A DNA stretch of 64,000 nt from Bryoerythrophyllum caledonicum (taxonomy: Eukaryota > Streptophyta > Bryopsida > Pottiales > Pottiaceae), in contig OZ020521.1 of NCBI GenBank assembly GCA_963971425.1, positions 11,549,519 to 11,613,518 on the forward strand, in the 5' to 3' direction. The notes under the pieces are model-generated. The model worked only from the letters and a program-made list of their open reading frames with translations, was not told the origin of the DNA and made no database searches. Both the position numbers and the translations under genes were made by a program. This document shows, piece by piece, positions 12,223-23,729 of the stretch (positions within the stretch are counted from its first letter, which is position 1; every line of letters starts with the position of its first letter).

Positions 12223-12977
12223 GACAATCTTGCTTATCCTTTTGGTAACATGTTTACAATTTATTGGATTTGTATGTTTCTATTCTTTATTTGAAGGTTG
12301 ATTAGATTTTCTTTTAACTAAGAGCCATTGCCAGAAAATTTATTTAATTCTATTATGATCACATCGAACAAAAATGCCATGGGCAGGGCCTCAATAAGTG
12401 TAGATCAATGATTTTATCTTCAATATACTAATACATTATAGCAGTACTAGTATGACATATTAGAAAGTACTCACTATGCTTGTGCCTTGAAAATAAAATC
12501 AGTAAAGAATACCTCAGTGACATATTGATTGTATAATAATGAATATGGAAGCAAATATCAGAAAAGAGATTCATGGAGTGCATCCATCCATGACTCAATT
12601 CCATTGCCAATATTGTTTGCCTATATCATGGTAGTTAACTATAAAGATATCTTCACATATATCATAATAGTTATTGAAATATCTATCAGTGAAATGGTTA
12701 GGATTGTTTGATTCCTTTGTAACTTTTATATTTTCTTCTTAAAAAAATTATATAATTTGCAACATTGATTTTATGAATCATGTTCAACTATTTGCAGTTT
12801 GGTATTGGTTCCCACCAAGTACCTCGGTCTTACACCCTACCAAGCAGATTAATGAAGGGCTCATCTTATCCAGCTTTCACAATCCTTGAGTTGTCTAGTA
12901 ACTTATTTACTCACACTGTACTTGTACCCGTAACGCGATAGTGCCATGTGCAGATTCATCAAGTTGTGACCACTGTG
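12223..12977. other. Gene-free stretch
   Basis: AT-rich with only chance frames of about 60 codons on both strands. Nothing recognised. Confidence 0.5.
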
Positions 12978-13385
12978 TAAGGTAGAGGTTGATATTCCCG
13001 TGCGAATTTCAGGTTTGCATATTTAGACTTGTGAAAGAAAAAATTGATGATTTTTGGATGCTTTGCAAAGCTATTGCAAAGGCATCCCAAAAAAAAAACA
13101 TTTTTTGAGCATTTCTACAATTTTCTATGAATTTTTAAGAACGAAGGCCTAGAGTGGCCAATAACCGCTCATAGAGTCATGGTGTTCATGAGAGGTTGGA
13201 TTCTGAAAATAGAGCACTTGTGCACCAATTCGAACCAATCAGAAGTTCTCAATTTTCCCAAGCATGGGCGGAATTAGAACAAGCTTGGACACTTTCTGAA
13301 GCCAGGCTGGTTGGTTTCTGACACACAGCCCTGGAATGTAGGGTGCGACAATTGGAACTGCACGGAAATATCAACCGCTACCTTA
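12978..13385. mobile_element. MITE with TAAGGTAG ends
   Basis: The left end is TAAGGTAGAGGTTGATATTC then CCGTGC. The right end, reverse-complemented, is TAAGGTAGCGGTTGATATTT then CCGTGC, a terminal inverted repeat of about 26 bp with two mismatches. The 408-bp interior has short A-runs and no coding capacity. The first eight bases are shared with the element at 22485-23035, suggesting the same superfamily. The right end directly abuts the foldback element that follows. Confidence 0.8.
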
Positions 13386-14710
13386 GATGTACAGCAGAGT
13401 GATGCTCAAAATGGCCTTTTGCATTTCTATGGAAAGTAATTTCACTTCTGCCAACTTTGATACCCTCGAGAGGATTTTATAATAGTTATTTGACCATGAA
13501 AATTTTGGCACAAGATCACCTCTATGTTCACAACATGTGTGCGAAATTTCAAGGTCCGAAGATAAATACAAAAAAAGATATTCAAAATCTACCAACATGT
13601 GTAGCTATGAGAAAAGTTTCACAACTACCAACTTTGACACTCTCCCAAGAATTAAATTTTCTTTTTTTTTGCCCATAAAATTTTCCGCATGAGACCATCT
13701 CAATGTTGATTATATGTGTGAAAATATTCAAGTTCAAAAGATCCACACAAAAAAATTATTCAAAATCTACCAACATGTGTAGTTGTGAGAAAAATTTCAG
13801 TCCTCCCAAGGAGAGAAATTTGAGACACTCCCAAGGACAGATATTGTTCTTTTTTTCCAGGGAGTTTCTTACATGAGACCATCTCTGTGTTGATTACATG
13901 TGTGCCAAATTTGAAGACCAAAATAACTGCATAACAAAAGTTTTTGGAAATTTACCAACAAGTGTAGTTGTGAGAAACATTTCATTGCTACCAACTTTGA
14001 CACCCTCCCAAGGATTGATTTTTTTATTTTTTCCTTTGAGATTTTTGAAATGAGACCATCTCTATGTTGATTACATGTGTGCTTAATTCCAAGTCCAGAA
14101 GATTTACAAGAGGAAAAATCAAAATCTACCAACATGTATAGTTGTAAAAAACAATCGAGGAAACCATTTCACTATGCCCAACTTTGGCATCCTCCCTAGG
14201 GCTTTTTTTAATTTATTTATTTACCATGAAATTTTGGGCGCAAGATCATCTGTAAGTTGATAACATGTGTGCCAAATTTCAAGGTCAGAAGATGAATTCA
14301 AAAAACAATATTCCAAATCGACCACTATGTGTAACTATGAGAAACAATTTTGAATATCTTTTTTTTTCTTCACCTTCTAGCCTTGAAATTTGGCACATGT
14401 TCCAAACATAGAGATGATCTTGTACCAAAAATTTCATGGTAAATATTTAAAATGAGGCCTAGGGAGGGTGTCAAAACTGGCACTAGTAAATGGCTCACAA
14501 CTACACATGTTGGTTGATTTCAAATATTTTTTTTTATTTAAATCTTTTGGCCTTGAAATTTGACACACATGTTATCAACATATGGATGATCTTATGCCAA
14601 AAACTTCATGGTATAATAAAAAAAATTAGTCCTCATGATGGTGTCAAGTTGGCAGAAGTGAAATTTCAAATTGCAAAATCCACATATTGAGCATCACTCT
14701 ACTGTACATC
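13386..14710. repeat. Foldback element built of ~180-bp units
   Basis: The outer ends are inverted copies: GATGTACAGCAGAGTGATGC at the left and GCATCACTCTACTGTACATC at the right. Inside, roughly five direct units of 170-190 bp run 13440-14360. Each contains CCAACTTTGACACCCTCCCA, then GAGACCATCTCTATGTTGAT, then AATCTACCAACATGTGTAG. Two inverted units (about 14370-14680) follow. The whole can fold into a long imperfect hairpin. No coding capacity. Confidence 0.75.
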
Positions 14711-16058
14711 ACACACTACTCATGGCGGGAGGACTTGCCAAGCAATAATAACTCATTGTTTGTCCTAATGCCACACCTTTGCTCAAAGTCAAAATATTTC
14801 CAACGTAATAATGCCTTGAAAGTTATGTAGTTCCCACATGACAGAATCACAGATCTCTCACCCTAGGGCCTAGTCCATCAGTGGATGACTCCAAATTGAT
14901 TCATAATCTGTACCCTTTGCAAACCTTACTCCACACCACCTCCATGATGACAAACACTATATTTAGAATTTATTGTCACCCATGAGGTTTGAATTCATTG
15001 TTCAAGTCCTTGGGACTACAACTCTAAAGCCTCAAACACATATTACATTAGGGCAAAGCTTTTTTTCAAGCCACCTTCCCTATAATATCTTAAACCTTCA
15101 TGAATTTTGGTTGTTAACATTTATTGACGTCAATTATACCTAATAATTTCCCTATTAATATGACATAGCTTTTTAAGTTGATCAACCCCTAACGGACTAT
15201 GTCTATGCTTCACCAAAACCAATTCAACACTACCCATTTAAGATGAGATATTATAAGACTAAGTTAAACAAATTTTTACTGTTTTCAATCATAGGATCCT
15301 GAATTTTAGTACTACATAAAGACACTCAAAACATTTTGTAAACTTTGATTGTGCAGATCGTAAGATACATGCATTTCAAGAATTTTTCTTCCGTGCACAA
15401 CCAAAGTCAATGTACTTCGACTCAAAAAAATGACATAATTTTCCACTACATATTGCATAAATCTTGTGGAACTATGTTTTACCTTGTGCTAGTTCATTAC
15501 ACACCAAAAATCACAAGTAATGGAGGATCTTAGGATAAGGAAAACATTCTTGTACAGGCTAGGGGTATAAAACGTGGCCATTTCCATTTCTAATTAATAA
15601 TAGCTGGATCTAAAATCCAAACTTGAGAGAAACTCATCATGCCTTCTTCTACTAGGGCATTGTCTATTGATTTTTTTTTAGAAATCTCATTCTCTATGTC
15701 ATTTCTAAGCACTTAAATTAAAAACATTAATTTAGAAGTGGCTGCCAAGAACCTAAGTATCTTTACTAATTATTCAACTTACATGATAATATTTCCATTG
15801 AAACTTTTAGCTCTCTACAGACTTGATTTTCTGACTACATGGAGCAAAATGACTTTTCTTGATATCTGAAAAATCCTTTTTTTCCCTCTAATTTTGTACT
15901 AAAATTGTTCAGTTGCCAACTCTCATCACAACATGGATGTATATGGATGATAATAAGAATGGATGAATTATATAGCATGTTTGAATGACATCTACCCAAT
16001 TGTTGCAAAAGAGTAGATAAAACTATTGCAAACTAGCACTAGACTCTACAAATGATGT
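14711..16058. other. Gene-free stretch upstream of the pectate lyase gene
   Basis: AT-rich intergenic DNA. ATCAACCCCTAACGGAC at about 15180 resembles a family-1 piggyBac-like end, but no matching right end was found. No gene is recognised. Confidence 0.45.
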
Positions 16059-16236
16059 TTAGTGTAACCCCACTAAATTGATTTAGAAATGCTTTAAATT
16101 CTTACTCTTGATGAATATTTTTACCAACTATATCTACAATAATACCGCCTCTTTGAATGGTAGCGATAGTTGTGCTTTGGTAAAAATCTTCATCCAAAGT
16201 AAAGCACTTCCAAATTATATAGTGTGGATACACTTA
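16059..16236. repeat. Short foldback MITE, ~178 bp
   Basis: The left arm begins TAGTGTAACCCCACTAAAT and the right arm, reverse-complemented, begins AAGTGTATCCACACTATAT. Deeper in, TGCTTTAAATTC and GATGAATATTTTTACC pair with GGTAAAAATCTTCATC and AAAGCA. It lies 0.2 kb upstream of the gene's TATA box. Confidence 0.6.
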
Positions 16237-16437
16237 ACAATGTTAGCTTAAATAAATAAAAAATAGGCACCGACTCCCCGAGTGTAACAAACCTTAAAAA
16301 AAAAAAACCTTGCTGAAACTGCCCTCATCCAAATTATTCATCCATTGGATGATCCACCTACCGTAACATCCATCCATACCTGAGAGTCTGCTTTACGAGC
16401 CTGGGCACTGGCCGCACTCTGGAGGTGGGTGGCAGCG

Positions 16438-16445
16438 TTTATAAG
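16438..16445 (+). promoter_or_regulatory. Candidate TATA box of the pectate lyase gene
   Basis: TTTATAAG lies about 220 bp upstream of the chosen ATG and is followed about 30 bp later by a CA-rich stretch (CTTCACTCACTGCAG) that would suit a start site. This is the only good TATA match in the 250 bp before the gene. Confidence 0.45.
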
Positions 16446-16658
16446 GCTTCACTCACTGCAGAGTTCATCGCAGCCGCAGCAGCAGCACGCTCTGCCTCGC
16501 ACCCTTGAAGCTCCTCCCGCCATCGCCACTTCCGCCTCAATCCTCCGCTGTCTGCAGTGCTCCTGTAAGCTAAACGGCGTTGCAGATTTGGGTCGTATCG
16601 ACACGCAGCATTTCTGGTTTACTACAGCTAGCTTACTGCAGGTTGTCGAGCAGACAAT

Positions 16659-18708
16659 ATGGGAGCCACGTCGCAGGTGTGGCAATGTCGACTTTTGGCG
16701 CTCCTTGTTGTGGCGGGGCTGCTGCAGTCATGCGCGGCTCTGAGGCCGTTGTCGTCGTTCTGGCAATCCGAGCTCCCTGACGAGGACGCAGCTCCCGTCG
16801 CAGTGGTCGAGGACGACCAGGACGTCGTCGATGCTGAAGCGGAAAGCAGGTAAAATGCTTGCTGGTATCCCTCTCGTTGTTGTGTGGAGGTCGTGTCTTC
16901 TCGATCGGCTCAATGCTGGTACTTGCAGTCGGAGCTGATCTCTGGTTAGCAGGGTTACGTACGACGACGCGGAATACGTAGAGTAGTTTTAGTTATGTGA
17001 AGGTCGTGCTTTCGAGCACATTGTGCTCGCTGCATTTTTATGGGTTGAATACAGCTTAGAATCTTTTTACTGGTTGACAGTGTTCGGTCTTACGATTGTG
17101 TGGAGCTTCAAGATCAGCTCAATGCTGGTACTTGTCAAAGCCACTATGCTCTCATGTGGCAGCATTTTCATATGTTCAGTGTCGACGTCGCCGAACCGAG
17201 CCAAGCTGCTGATCAGTGCAGTTGTTGGTTGTGTGAAGCGCGTGACGTTTACAAGCATGTGCGCGCTTCAGGTGCTAGCATTCAGTGCAGTCTAGAAATT
17301 CATCTTCTTTTTTGGGTTCGCTTGTTTTTCAGGGGGAACCAGACAACGCGGCGGAGTCTTGCGGGGTGCGGGACGGGCAACCCGGTGGACGACTGCTGGA
17401 GGTGTGACAGCGAGTGGGAGCGCAACCGGCAGGGGCTGGCGTACTGCGCCATAGGGTTCGGCAAGAACGCCATCGGCGGCAAGAACGGCAAGACCTACGT
17501 CGTCACCGACGATCGCGACGACGACGTGGTGAACCCCGCACCGGGGACGCTCCGCTACGGCGTGATACAGGAAGAGCCCCTTTGGATCGTGTTCAGCCGC
17601 AACATGAACATCAAGCTGAAGCGCGAGCTCATCATGACGAGCTACAAGACAATCGACGGGCGGGGGCAGAACGTGCACATCGCAGGCGGCGGGTGCCTGA
17701 CCATTCAGTTCGTAAGCAACATCATCGTGCACGGCGTGCACATCCACGACTGCAAGGTGACCGGGCCGGGCGATGTGCGGAGCTCCACCTCGCACGCGGG
17801 CCACCGCGGGAAGTCGGACGGGGACGGCATCAACGTCTTCGGGTCGAAGGACATCTGGATCGATCACTGCTACTTCTCCAACTGCGCGGACGGACTCGTC
17901 GATGTCATCGAAGGCTCCAACGCCGTTACCATCTCCAACAGCTACTTCGAGAACCACGACAAGGTGATGTTGCTCGGCGCGCACGACAGCGACAAAGAGG
18001 ACCGCGACATGCACGTCACTGTGGCCTTCAACCACTTCGGCCAAAACCTCGTTGAGCGAATGCCCAGGTAAGATTCTTACGAGAAAATGGGCATCCATCG
18101 CCGATTCAAGGATTCCACAATAACGAACGTTGGCTATGGCTATCCTTGCAGATGCCGCAACGGCGTCTTTCACGTTGTCAACAACAACTACGAAGGCTGG
18201 GGCATGTACGCCATCGGTGGCAGCGCTCAACCGACCATCAACAGCGAAGGAAACCGCTTCAATGCGCCAAACGGTGGCAACGCGAAGGAGGTACAATAAT
18301 GAAGTCATCATTCATTTTCTTGGTAGTTTTGAAGTTGAGATTAAAACACTGTGCTACATATTCATGTTTAGGGAGGACCTCCTGGACCGCCAAAGTTAGA
18401 AGAACAATTGCCATTATAGCGAACAACTCCATAACGGCTTCTGTTTGTGCTGCAACAGTTACTTCAACCACATGTTTGTTTCTTTTCTCTCATGCTCTAA
18501 GTTGATGATTTCTCATCAGGTGACAAAGAAACTGGACGACAGTGGTGACAACTGGAGGTCTTCCGGGGACGTATTCATCAATGGCGCATTCTTCACGGCG
18601 TCAGGCGCGTCCAAGTCCAACTTCTATGCCAAGGCCACCAGCTTCGCCGCGCGACCCGCAGTGATGGTGCCCTCCATGACTAATGACGCAGGCCCTCTCC
18701 GCATCTGA
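16659..18708 (+). CDS. Pectate lyase (polysaccharide lyase family 1), four exons
   Basis: The enzyme cleaves de-esterified pectin (polygalacturonate) by beta-elimination in the cell wall and needs Ca2+. Inferred exons are 16659-16849, 17333-18067, 18152-18290 and 18520-18708; all junctions are GT-AG and keep frame, giving 417 residues, normal for the plant family. Residues 1-27 are a signal peptide ([16 protein letters not shown]). A variable acidic segment follows, then the catalytic beta-helix from about residue 80 ([29 protein letters not shown]). The metal-site region SDGDGI and the family hallmark WIDH (about 238) are present. VAFNHFG precedes RMPRCR, which carries the arginine usually catalytic. 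The C-terminal [20 protein letters not shown] block is intact. The start was chosen because it gives the signal peptide. The coding part is much richer in GC than its surroundings. No break is seen, so it is probably functional. Confidence 0.95.
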
Positions 18709-18875
18709 CCCAAGTTAAAATCTAGTATCTTAGGTATGGGGTTGCATGTGAGATATAACTATGTAGATAGCATTGGTAAGTCAAAGCTGTCCTTGTATTC
18801 ACAGTGTCCAGTGCTGGCCACCTTTGGTCGGCCTAGCTTAGAATGCAATGAGATGCAGAGGAACTTCTCCGTGAG

Positions 18876-18881
18876 AATAAA
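18876..18881 (+). terminator. Candidate polyadenylation signal of the pectate lyase gene
   Basis: AATAAA lies 168 bp after the stop codon. Plant signals are loose, so this is only a plausible site. Confidence 0.3.
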
Positions 18882-21800
18882 CTAGTAGCTAGCGAAAGAC
18901 ACGGTCCATTGCTCAGGGGTGAGGAAATTGACACATTAGTTTCCTTCATCATTATGACCGCTTGCTTGTGGTGTGGGTCGGAGAAAGGACGAGAAGGACA
19001 CGGCACCTCCATTGTTGGTTGTTTATATGCTCTACATTAATCCTACATTTCCTATAATTGCACTTGTAAATCCATGTACTTTTTGCCTCCTGACCTGTAG
19101 AGATTCACGTACGTTACAGAAAATTACAGGTAAACACACTGATAAAGTTACGGCTCACTGCATTTAGAACCCAAGGTTGAGCCTCAAACTCCCATAATCT
19201 TGGCAAGCATAGACGTGGTAGATTTTCATACTGTTAGGCATTTTCTCTCTCCTGATCAATTAAATTCTATGTCCTTGAAGTCGTGAAATGGTACCGACAT
19301 CCATTATACAGGTGCTACCTACCTTATGCTCATCAGTGATGTCTGTCAGGGAACTCTTCCATTTCTTGGAGCTCATGAGTCATGGCTCGTCCTTCGCCTC
19401 GGCGCCCTTCCGATGCTCTGCAACTTGGAGCTGCAGTACAGTTCCTCGGGCTGCACTGGAACAACATGTCAGAATGTACATACGTCTGCAAATGCTGTCC
19501 TCATAATGTCGCCTCAGGGGCAGTGCCTTCTTTTACTCTAGTAAGAATACAGTGTACACCCTAATTCACGTCAACCACCTGACACCTAGCCAGAATCCCT
19601 CCCTTCTCACGTCATAATTTATTTCTCCTCACCTCAGATTGTTGACTGATTGAACAGGACCTCTCGTCTCATTACCTCAGATTGTGCATAACATTAATTA
19701 CCTATTGTACCCAGGTCAGGGAGCAAATTAGAAAAGAGGAAACAAAGACAAGAGTCCTCTGAGAAAACAATAAATTGTGCACTCCATCAAATCACTTATT
19801 TTAATTTAATTTTTTTTCTTGTGCTCAGCTTCAGTTAAGGACGATTTACCCTAAAAATCGGATTTAGGTAACACCTCAAATATCACATTGGAGAAGGTTT
19901 CTCAAGCGAATGAATGTTGTGTGGTGGTCTTTAATAGCCAGATGTTAAGTTGCAAATTTCAATATGGATGGGATGCACACAATCTGGAGGAATAGCTCAC
20001 TGCAACACCTGTCATACAGGTTGCTATGCAGTTGCTACAGTGACGTTGTTGCATTTAATGAGCTACATTTACTAGGGCTGGGCATCCTATATACGTAAGT
20101 AGTAGGAGTAGATTCCCAGAACCTGCAGGTTTGACTCAGTGTATTGTTTGTTGTTTGTATCTATCTAAGAAATTCCTGGATCTATAATCCGTGTCTTCAG
20201 TGGGGGTTACCAAGAAGAAAAAACACGGAGAAATTAGGCTCAGACCCTGGTATGCACTCAATTTCTTTTCTAGGTTACTGGCCTTAGTGACACGTACTAA
20301 AGAGGTCAAGACATCAATGCCTGTGCACACTCAATCAGTATCAGTGTTCAAATTTCCCACCTTGTCACAATTTGTATCCCAAAACTATGTAACATTCAGT
20401 TGAGACAGATAGGTAACATTGTAGGTTCTTAGTATGTAACCTCTGTCACTAGAGTTTGTGTTGTCAAGTACCTTGTATCTGTAACCACAAGACTAATGAA
20501 GAGAACAGGATGGTAGATACCATAATTTGAAACAAAATGAGATTAGTTTTTAAAATGAGTAGTATAAGTACTCCATATTCTGTACAATTTTCATCATCAA
20601 CCAAAAAACCAGTTGATGACCTTAGACCTGTTGATTGGAAGTAATTTTTCAAGAATGGCGGCGCCTTGTTAGAGTGGTTTTTAAGAGATTCTCATACATG
20701 GTCTTCAGGATTTAAATCAGATGAAGCAATGAAAATGCATGAGGTAATAATGAATATTTCAGCACAATATGTAATCATTCTTTTTGTGTGAATGTTAACA
20801 TTCATGATGAGGTGAACCCAGTCATTTGAGTAATCATCCGTTATCATACTTGACATCAATATATTCAGGTAATTTTATTTCGGATGCTCAACCTGGGCCG
20901 GAATAGATTGAATCACTGTTTGAATTTAATTTCGGCATTTGAGCACCACTTCCCGCTCTTGAAGAAGTTTGAAATTTTCTGCTTCTCAGGTATAGACATG
21001 ATGAATCAATGCTTGTCAACCATTATCTGCCATACTCTGATCATGACTGATTCTGTATTGTCCTACTTTTTGCAGAAGGTCCTCAATGAATCTAGCTTGA
21101 GTTTACTCACGGTCTGGCTTTGCTTCTCAAGAGGAAACATTCAATGAACTTTATCAACTGAAACTCAGCTGATCCAGAAAAGCTTTCAATGGAGGTATTC
21201 ATGACCACCCATAATATCTTGCACATTTTGGAAATCACATAAGGTCTGCATCTTCCAGGTTAAACACCCTGCATCTTACAATGGACATCTACAAAAACTC
21301 CAATATCTCAACAGTTTACATCAGAGCCAGAGACAGAATATTTTAAACATTTGAAACTGAATAAGACTAGAGTCTAACCTAGTGTCCTCATTGGTACAAA
21401 TCTGAGTAGGATAGTACTTAGATGCACAACAAAGCTAGATTCAGATAATTCAGAGATTTGAAAATCACGGTACACACTGATTAAGGTGGTGACGGTCCAC
21501 AATCCAATGTGGCAACGGCACTCTTTGTGTGCGACTCTCAGGGTTTCTAAGCAGAACTACTTGAAAGAGGGGGTTCAAGGAGGAATAAGTGAGCCAATGA
21601 TTTGGTGAGCCCAACATGATCTCTTCCGTGGATAATACCGCTTCCTTGACTTAAGAATAGCAACAGAGATAACCTGATATGTAATCCTTAACTCACGACA
21701 CTGGGCGTAACGACAAATGGCCTTTTTCCGAGCATGTAAAGTGATGAGCGACCACGGATGACAGGAATGTCTGGTTGGATTCAGGACGTAGACTCAGTGA

Positions 21801-22484
21801 CTGCATACTGTTATCCACATTATACTGTTGGGAATTACGATTATTCCAGCAGCCCCCTTCGGCTGGGAATTCGGATCCCAATAGACTTCCTCTGCCGTTT
21901 GGTCTGTCCATGTTTGCTGGAAATAAGGATCCTCTTCCCGGTGTGCAGTTTGATCTTCTGTCCATGTTTTTTTGTTCTCCACTTTGCTTCTCTTGAAGGA
22001 TTTTGAAGGTCAGACCAAACATGCTCACTTCATTTGCATCCCCATTTCCTACACCCCCATCGAACATTACGCTGCCACCCATCGTCACAGCGCTAAAAAG
22101 GCCAATTCATTGCAGGATCCGGCAGTGAGCCCAGATCATGGAGTCCGTGTTTGTTACATTAGCAGTTATCAGCACCAATAGTGCAAAACTCTCTAGAAGT
22201 AACAATTCCTCAGTGCAATTCAAACATTCAGTATCTAAGGATTTTAATATCAAATTTGTTTTCTGAATAGATAGTGTTGTGTCAATGTTGAAAGATGTGT
22301 TAGATAAATTACAAACTTGTGAAGAAAAGATAGCACAATTGACAATTTGATAACCGCCCATGTATCCAAATTCACAATATCATCTTAAAAAAAGACCAGT
22401 AGAGATTAGCAGCTACTATAGTGTTACGTGAGTTGCTGTCAAATTTGGAGTTAGATACTCAATCATAAATCGACAGCAAAGTCA
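18882..22484. other. Gene-poor stretch downstream of pectate lyase
   Basis: Composition is closer to unique plant intergenic DNA than to the repeats elsewhere. The best open frame is 131 codons on the minus strand (21693-22088, Gly/Ser/Asn-rich, for example RSNCTPGRGSLFPANMDRPN). A competing 82-codon plus-strand frame overlaps it, and neither has a recognised domain. No tRNA or other RNA gene was recognised. Confidence 0.35.
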
Positions 22485-23035
22485 CTAAGGTAGAGGCACC
22501 CAATTCCAATCCGCCACCCAATTCTGATCAGTAGAATATGCATGGCATGGTGCATGAAAATGGCAAATGCTTGAAATGGTGCATAAAGTGACCCAAAACC
22601 GATAACTCAAAATCTGAAAACACAAGTTACTATCGGCATTGGGTCCTGAAGTGTGCAATTTTGGATTGCTCCACCTCAATTGAGCTCTCATTGGTGGCAT
22701 TGCCTCGAGAGTTGAACAAGGCTGATCGGTATTGGGTACCCTCCATGAGTTGTTTATACATGGCATGTCTTCTTTCTTTTACACACTCTCACTTATTGGC
22801 ATTGGGTGAAGGAGGGCACCAAATCTCACCAACTCTATAGTTGAATTATGGGCTCCAGTGGTTTTTGGGCTTTTAAATTCTATATCAATTCCAAATCTTT
22901 GTGATTAAATTTGAAAAAATATTTGTTGAGTTTCATTCCTAATTCCTCATCTTTCTACATAAATGTTTTTGACATACAATGTCATTTGAGTTCCAAACTG
23001 GCTTAAGTGATCGCAATTGGGTGCCTCTACCTTAG
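22485..23035. mobile_element. MITE with CTAAGGTAGAGGCACCC ends
   Basis: The left end reads CTAAGGTAGAGGCACCCAAT and the right end is its exact reverse complement over those 20 bases, with weaker pairing beyond. The 551-bp interior is non-coding and has a repeated GGCATTGGGT word. Its first nine bases resemble the element at 12978-13385. Confidence 0.8.
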
Positions 23036-23040
23036 TTTCA

Positions 23041-23729
23041 CTACACTAATATTGTTCATTAGTGTTTGCAACACTATTTACGAATGTAAACGCTAAATGT
23101 CAATTACCCTGCTAATGTAACAACATTAAATGTCAATTTAAACACTAACTGTTAATTTCTCTAACTTTTGCCCTTGTTACATTTTAACATATTGACGTTT
23201 AGTGTTGGTTATGTAACGATTCATTGCAAGTCACCCAAATCTTGCCATATGTCAAAAGCAAACCTTCCATGTTTCGCTGATTTTTTGAAGGTTGGTTTTT
23301 CAAATGATGATTTCGGGAGCAATTTTTGTCCAATTTGAGAGTTTTTGGTGCCTATCTAAACTTATTTGAAAAGACGCTTCCAATGGCACCTTATCCATCT
23401 TCATTTTTGTCTTAAATAAAAAGTTATTGCGAATATTTTTGGGCAGATTTCTTGAGTTTTGGTTGAAAGTTTGAGGAGGCATATCTTTATCAATTTCGCA
23501 TCAATTCTATCAAGTGAGTTGACCAGCTTACGTGGTTTTTCAAGAAGATTCCATCGGTATACGGTACATCTTCTAATTCGTCGTGATGAAAAAGTTATGA
23601 GCAATTTTGTTAGGCTGTTTTTTTTGACATTAAACACTAAATGTAAACAAATTGACATTTAGTGAAAGTTAGGTGATAGGGGTAGTTACACTATTGGTAC
23701 CATAACACTAATGAACATTATTAGTGTAG
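23041..23729. mobile_element. Non-autonomous element with CTACACTAATA ends
   Basis: Left end CTACACTAATATTGTTCATT then AGTGTT. The right end, reverse-complemented, is CTACACTAATAATGTTCATT then AGTGTT, a terminal repeat of about 26 bp with one mismatch. Subterminal words of the type GACATTTAGTG and AACACTAAATGT recur in both orientations (23085-23220 and 23625-23680). The CACTA word suggests a link to CACTA elements, but the flanks do not give a clean 3-bp duplication. It begins five bases after the end of the previous MITE. Confidence 0.75.

Noticed and set aside
15184-15570. Possible further family-1 piggyBac-like element starting CCCCTAACGGAC
   Set aside because: The flank is TCAA and no convincing matching right end is present; CTAGGGGTA near 15562 fits poorly.
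17414-18055. Arg-rich plus-strand frame of 213 codons inside the same exon
   Set aside because: It is an out-of-phase reading of the same GC-rich exon, with Arg/Ala bias and no domain.
17292-18311. Long minus-strand open frame (339 codons) across the pectate lyase gene
   Set aside because: It is the antisense shadow of GC-rich codons in exon 2; the plus strand has a full enzyme with family motifs and splice sites.
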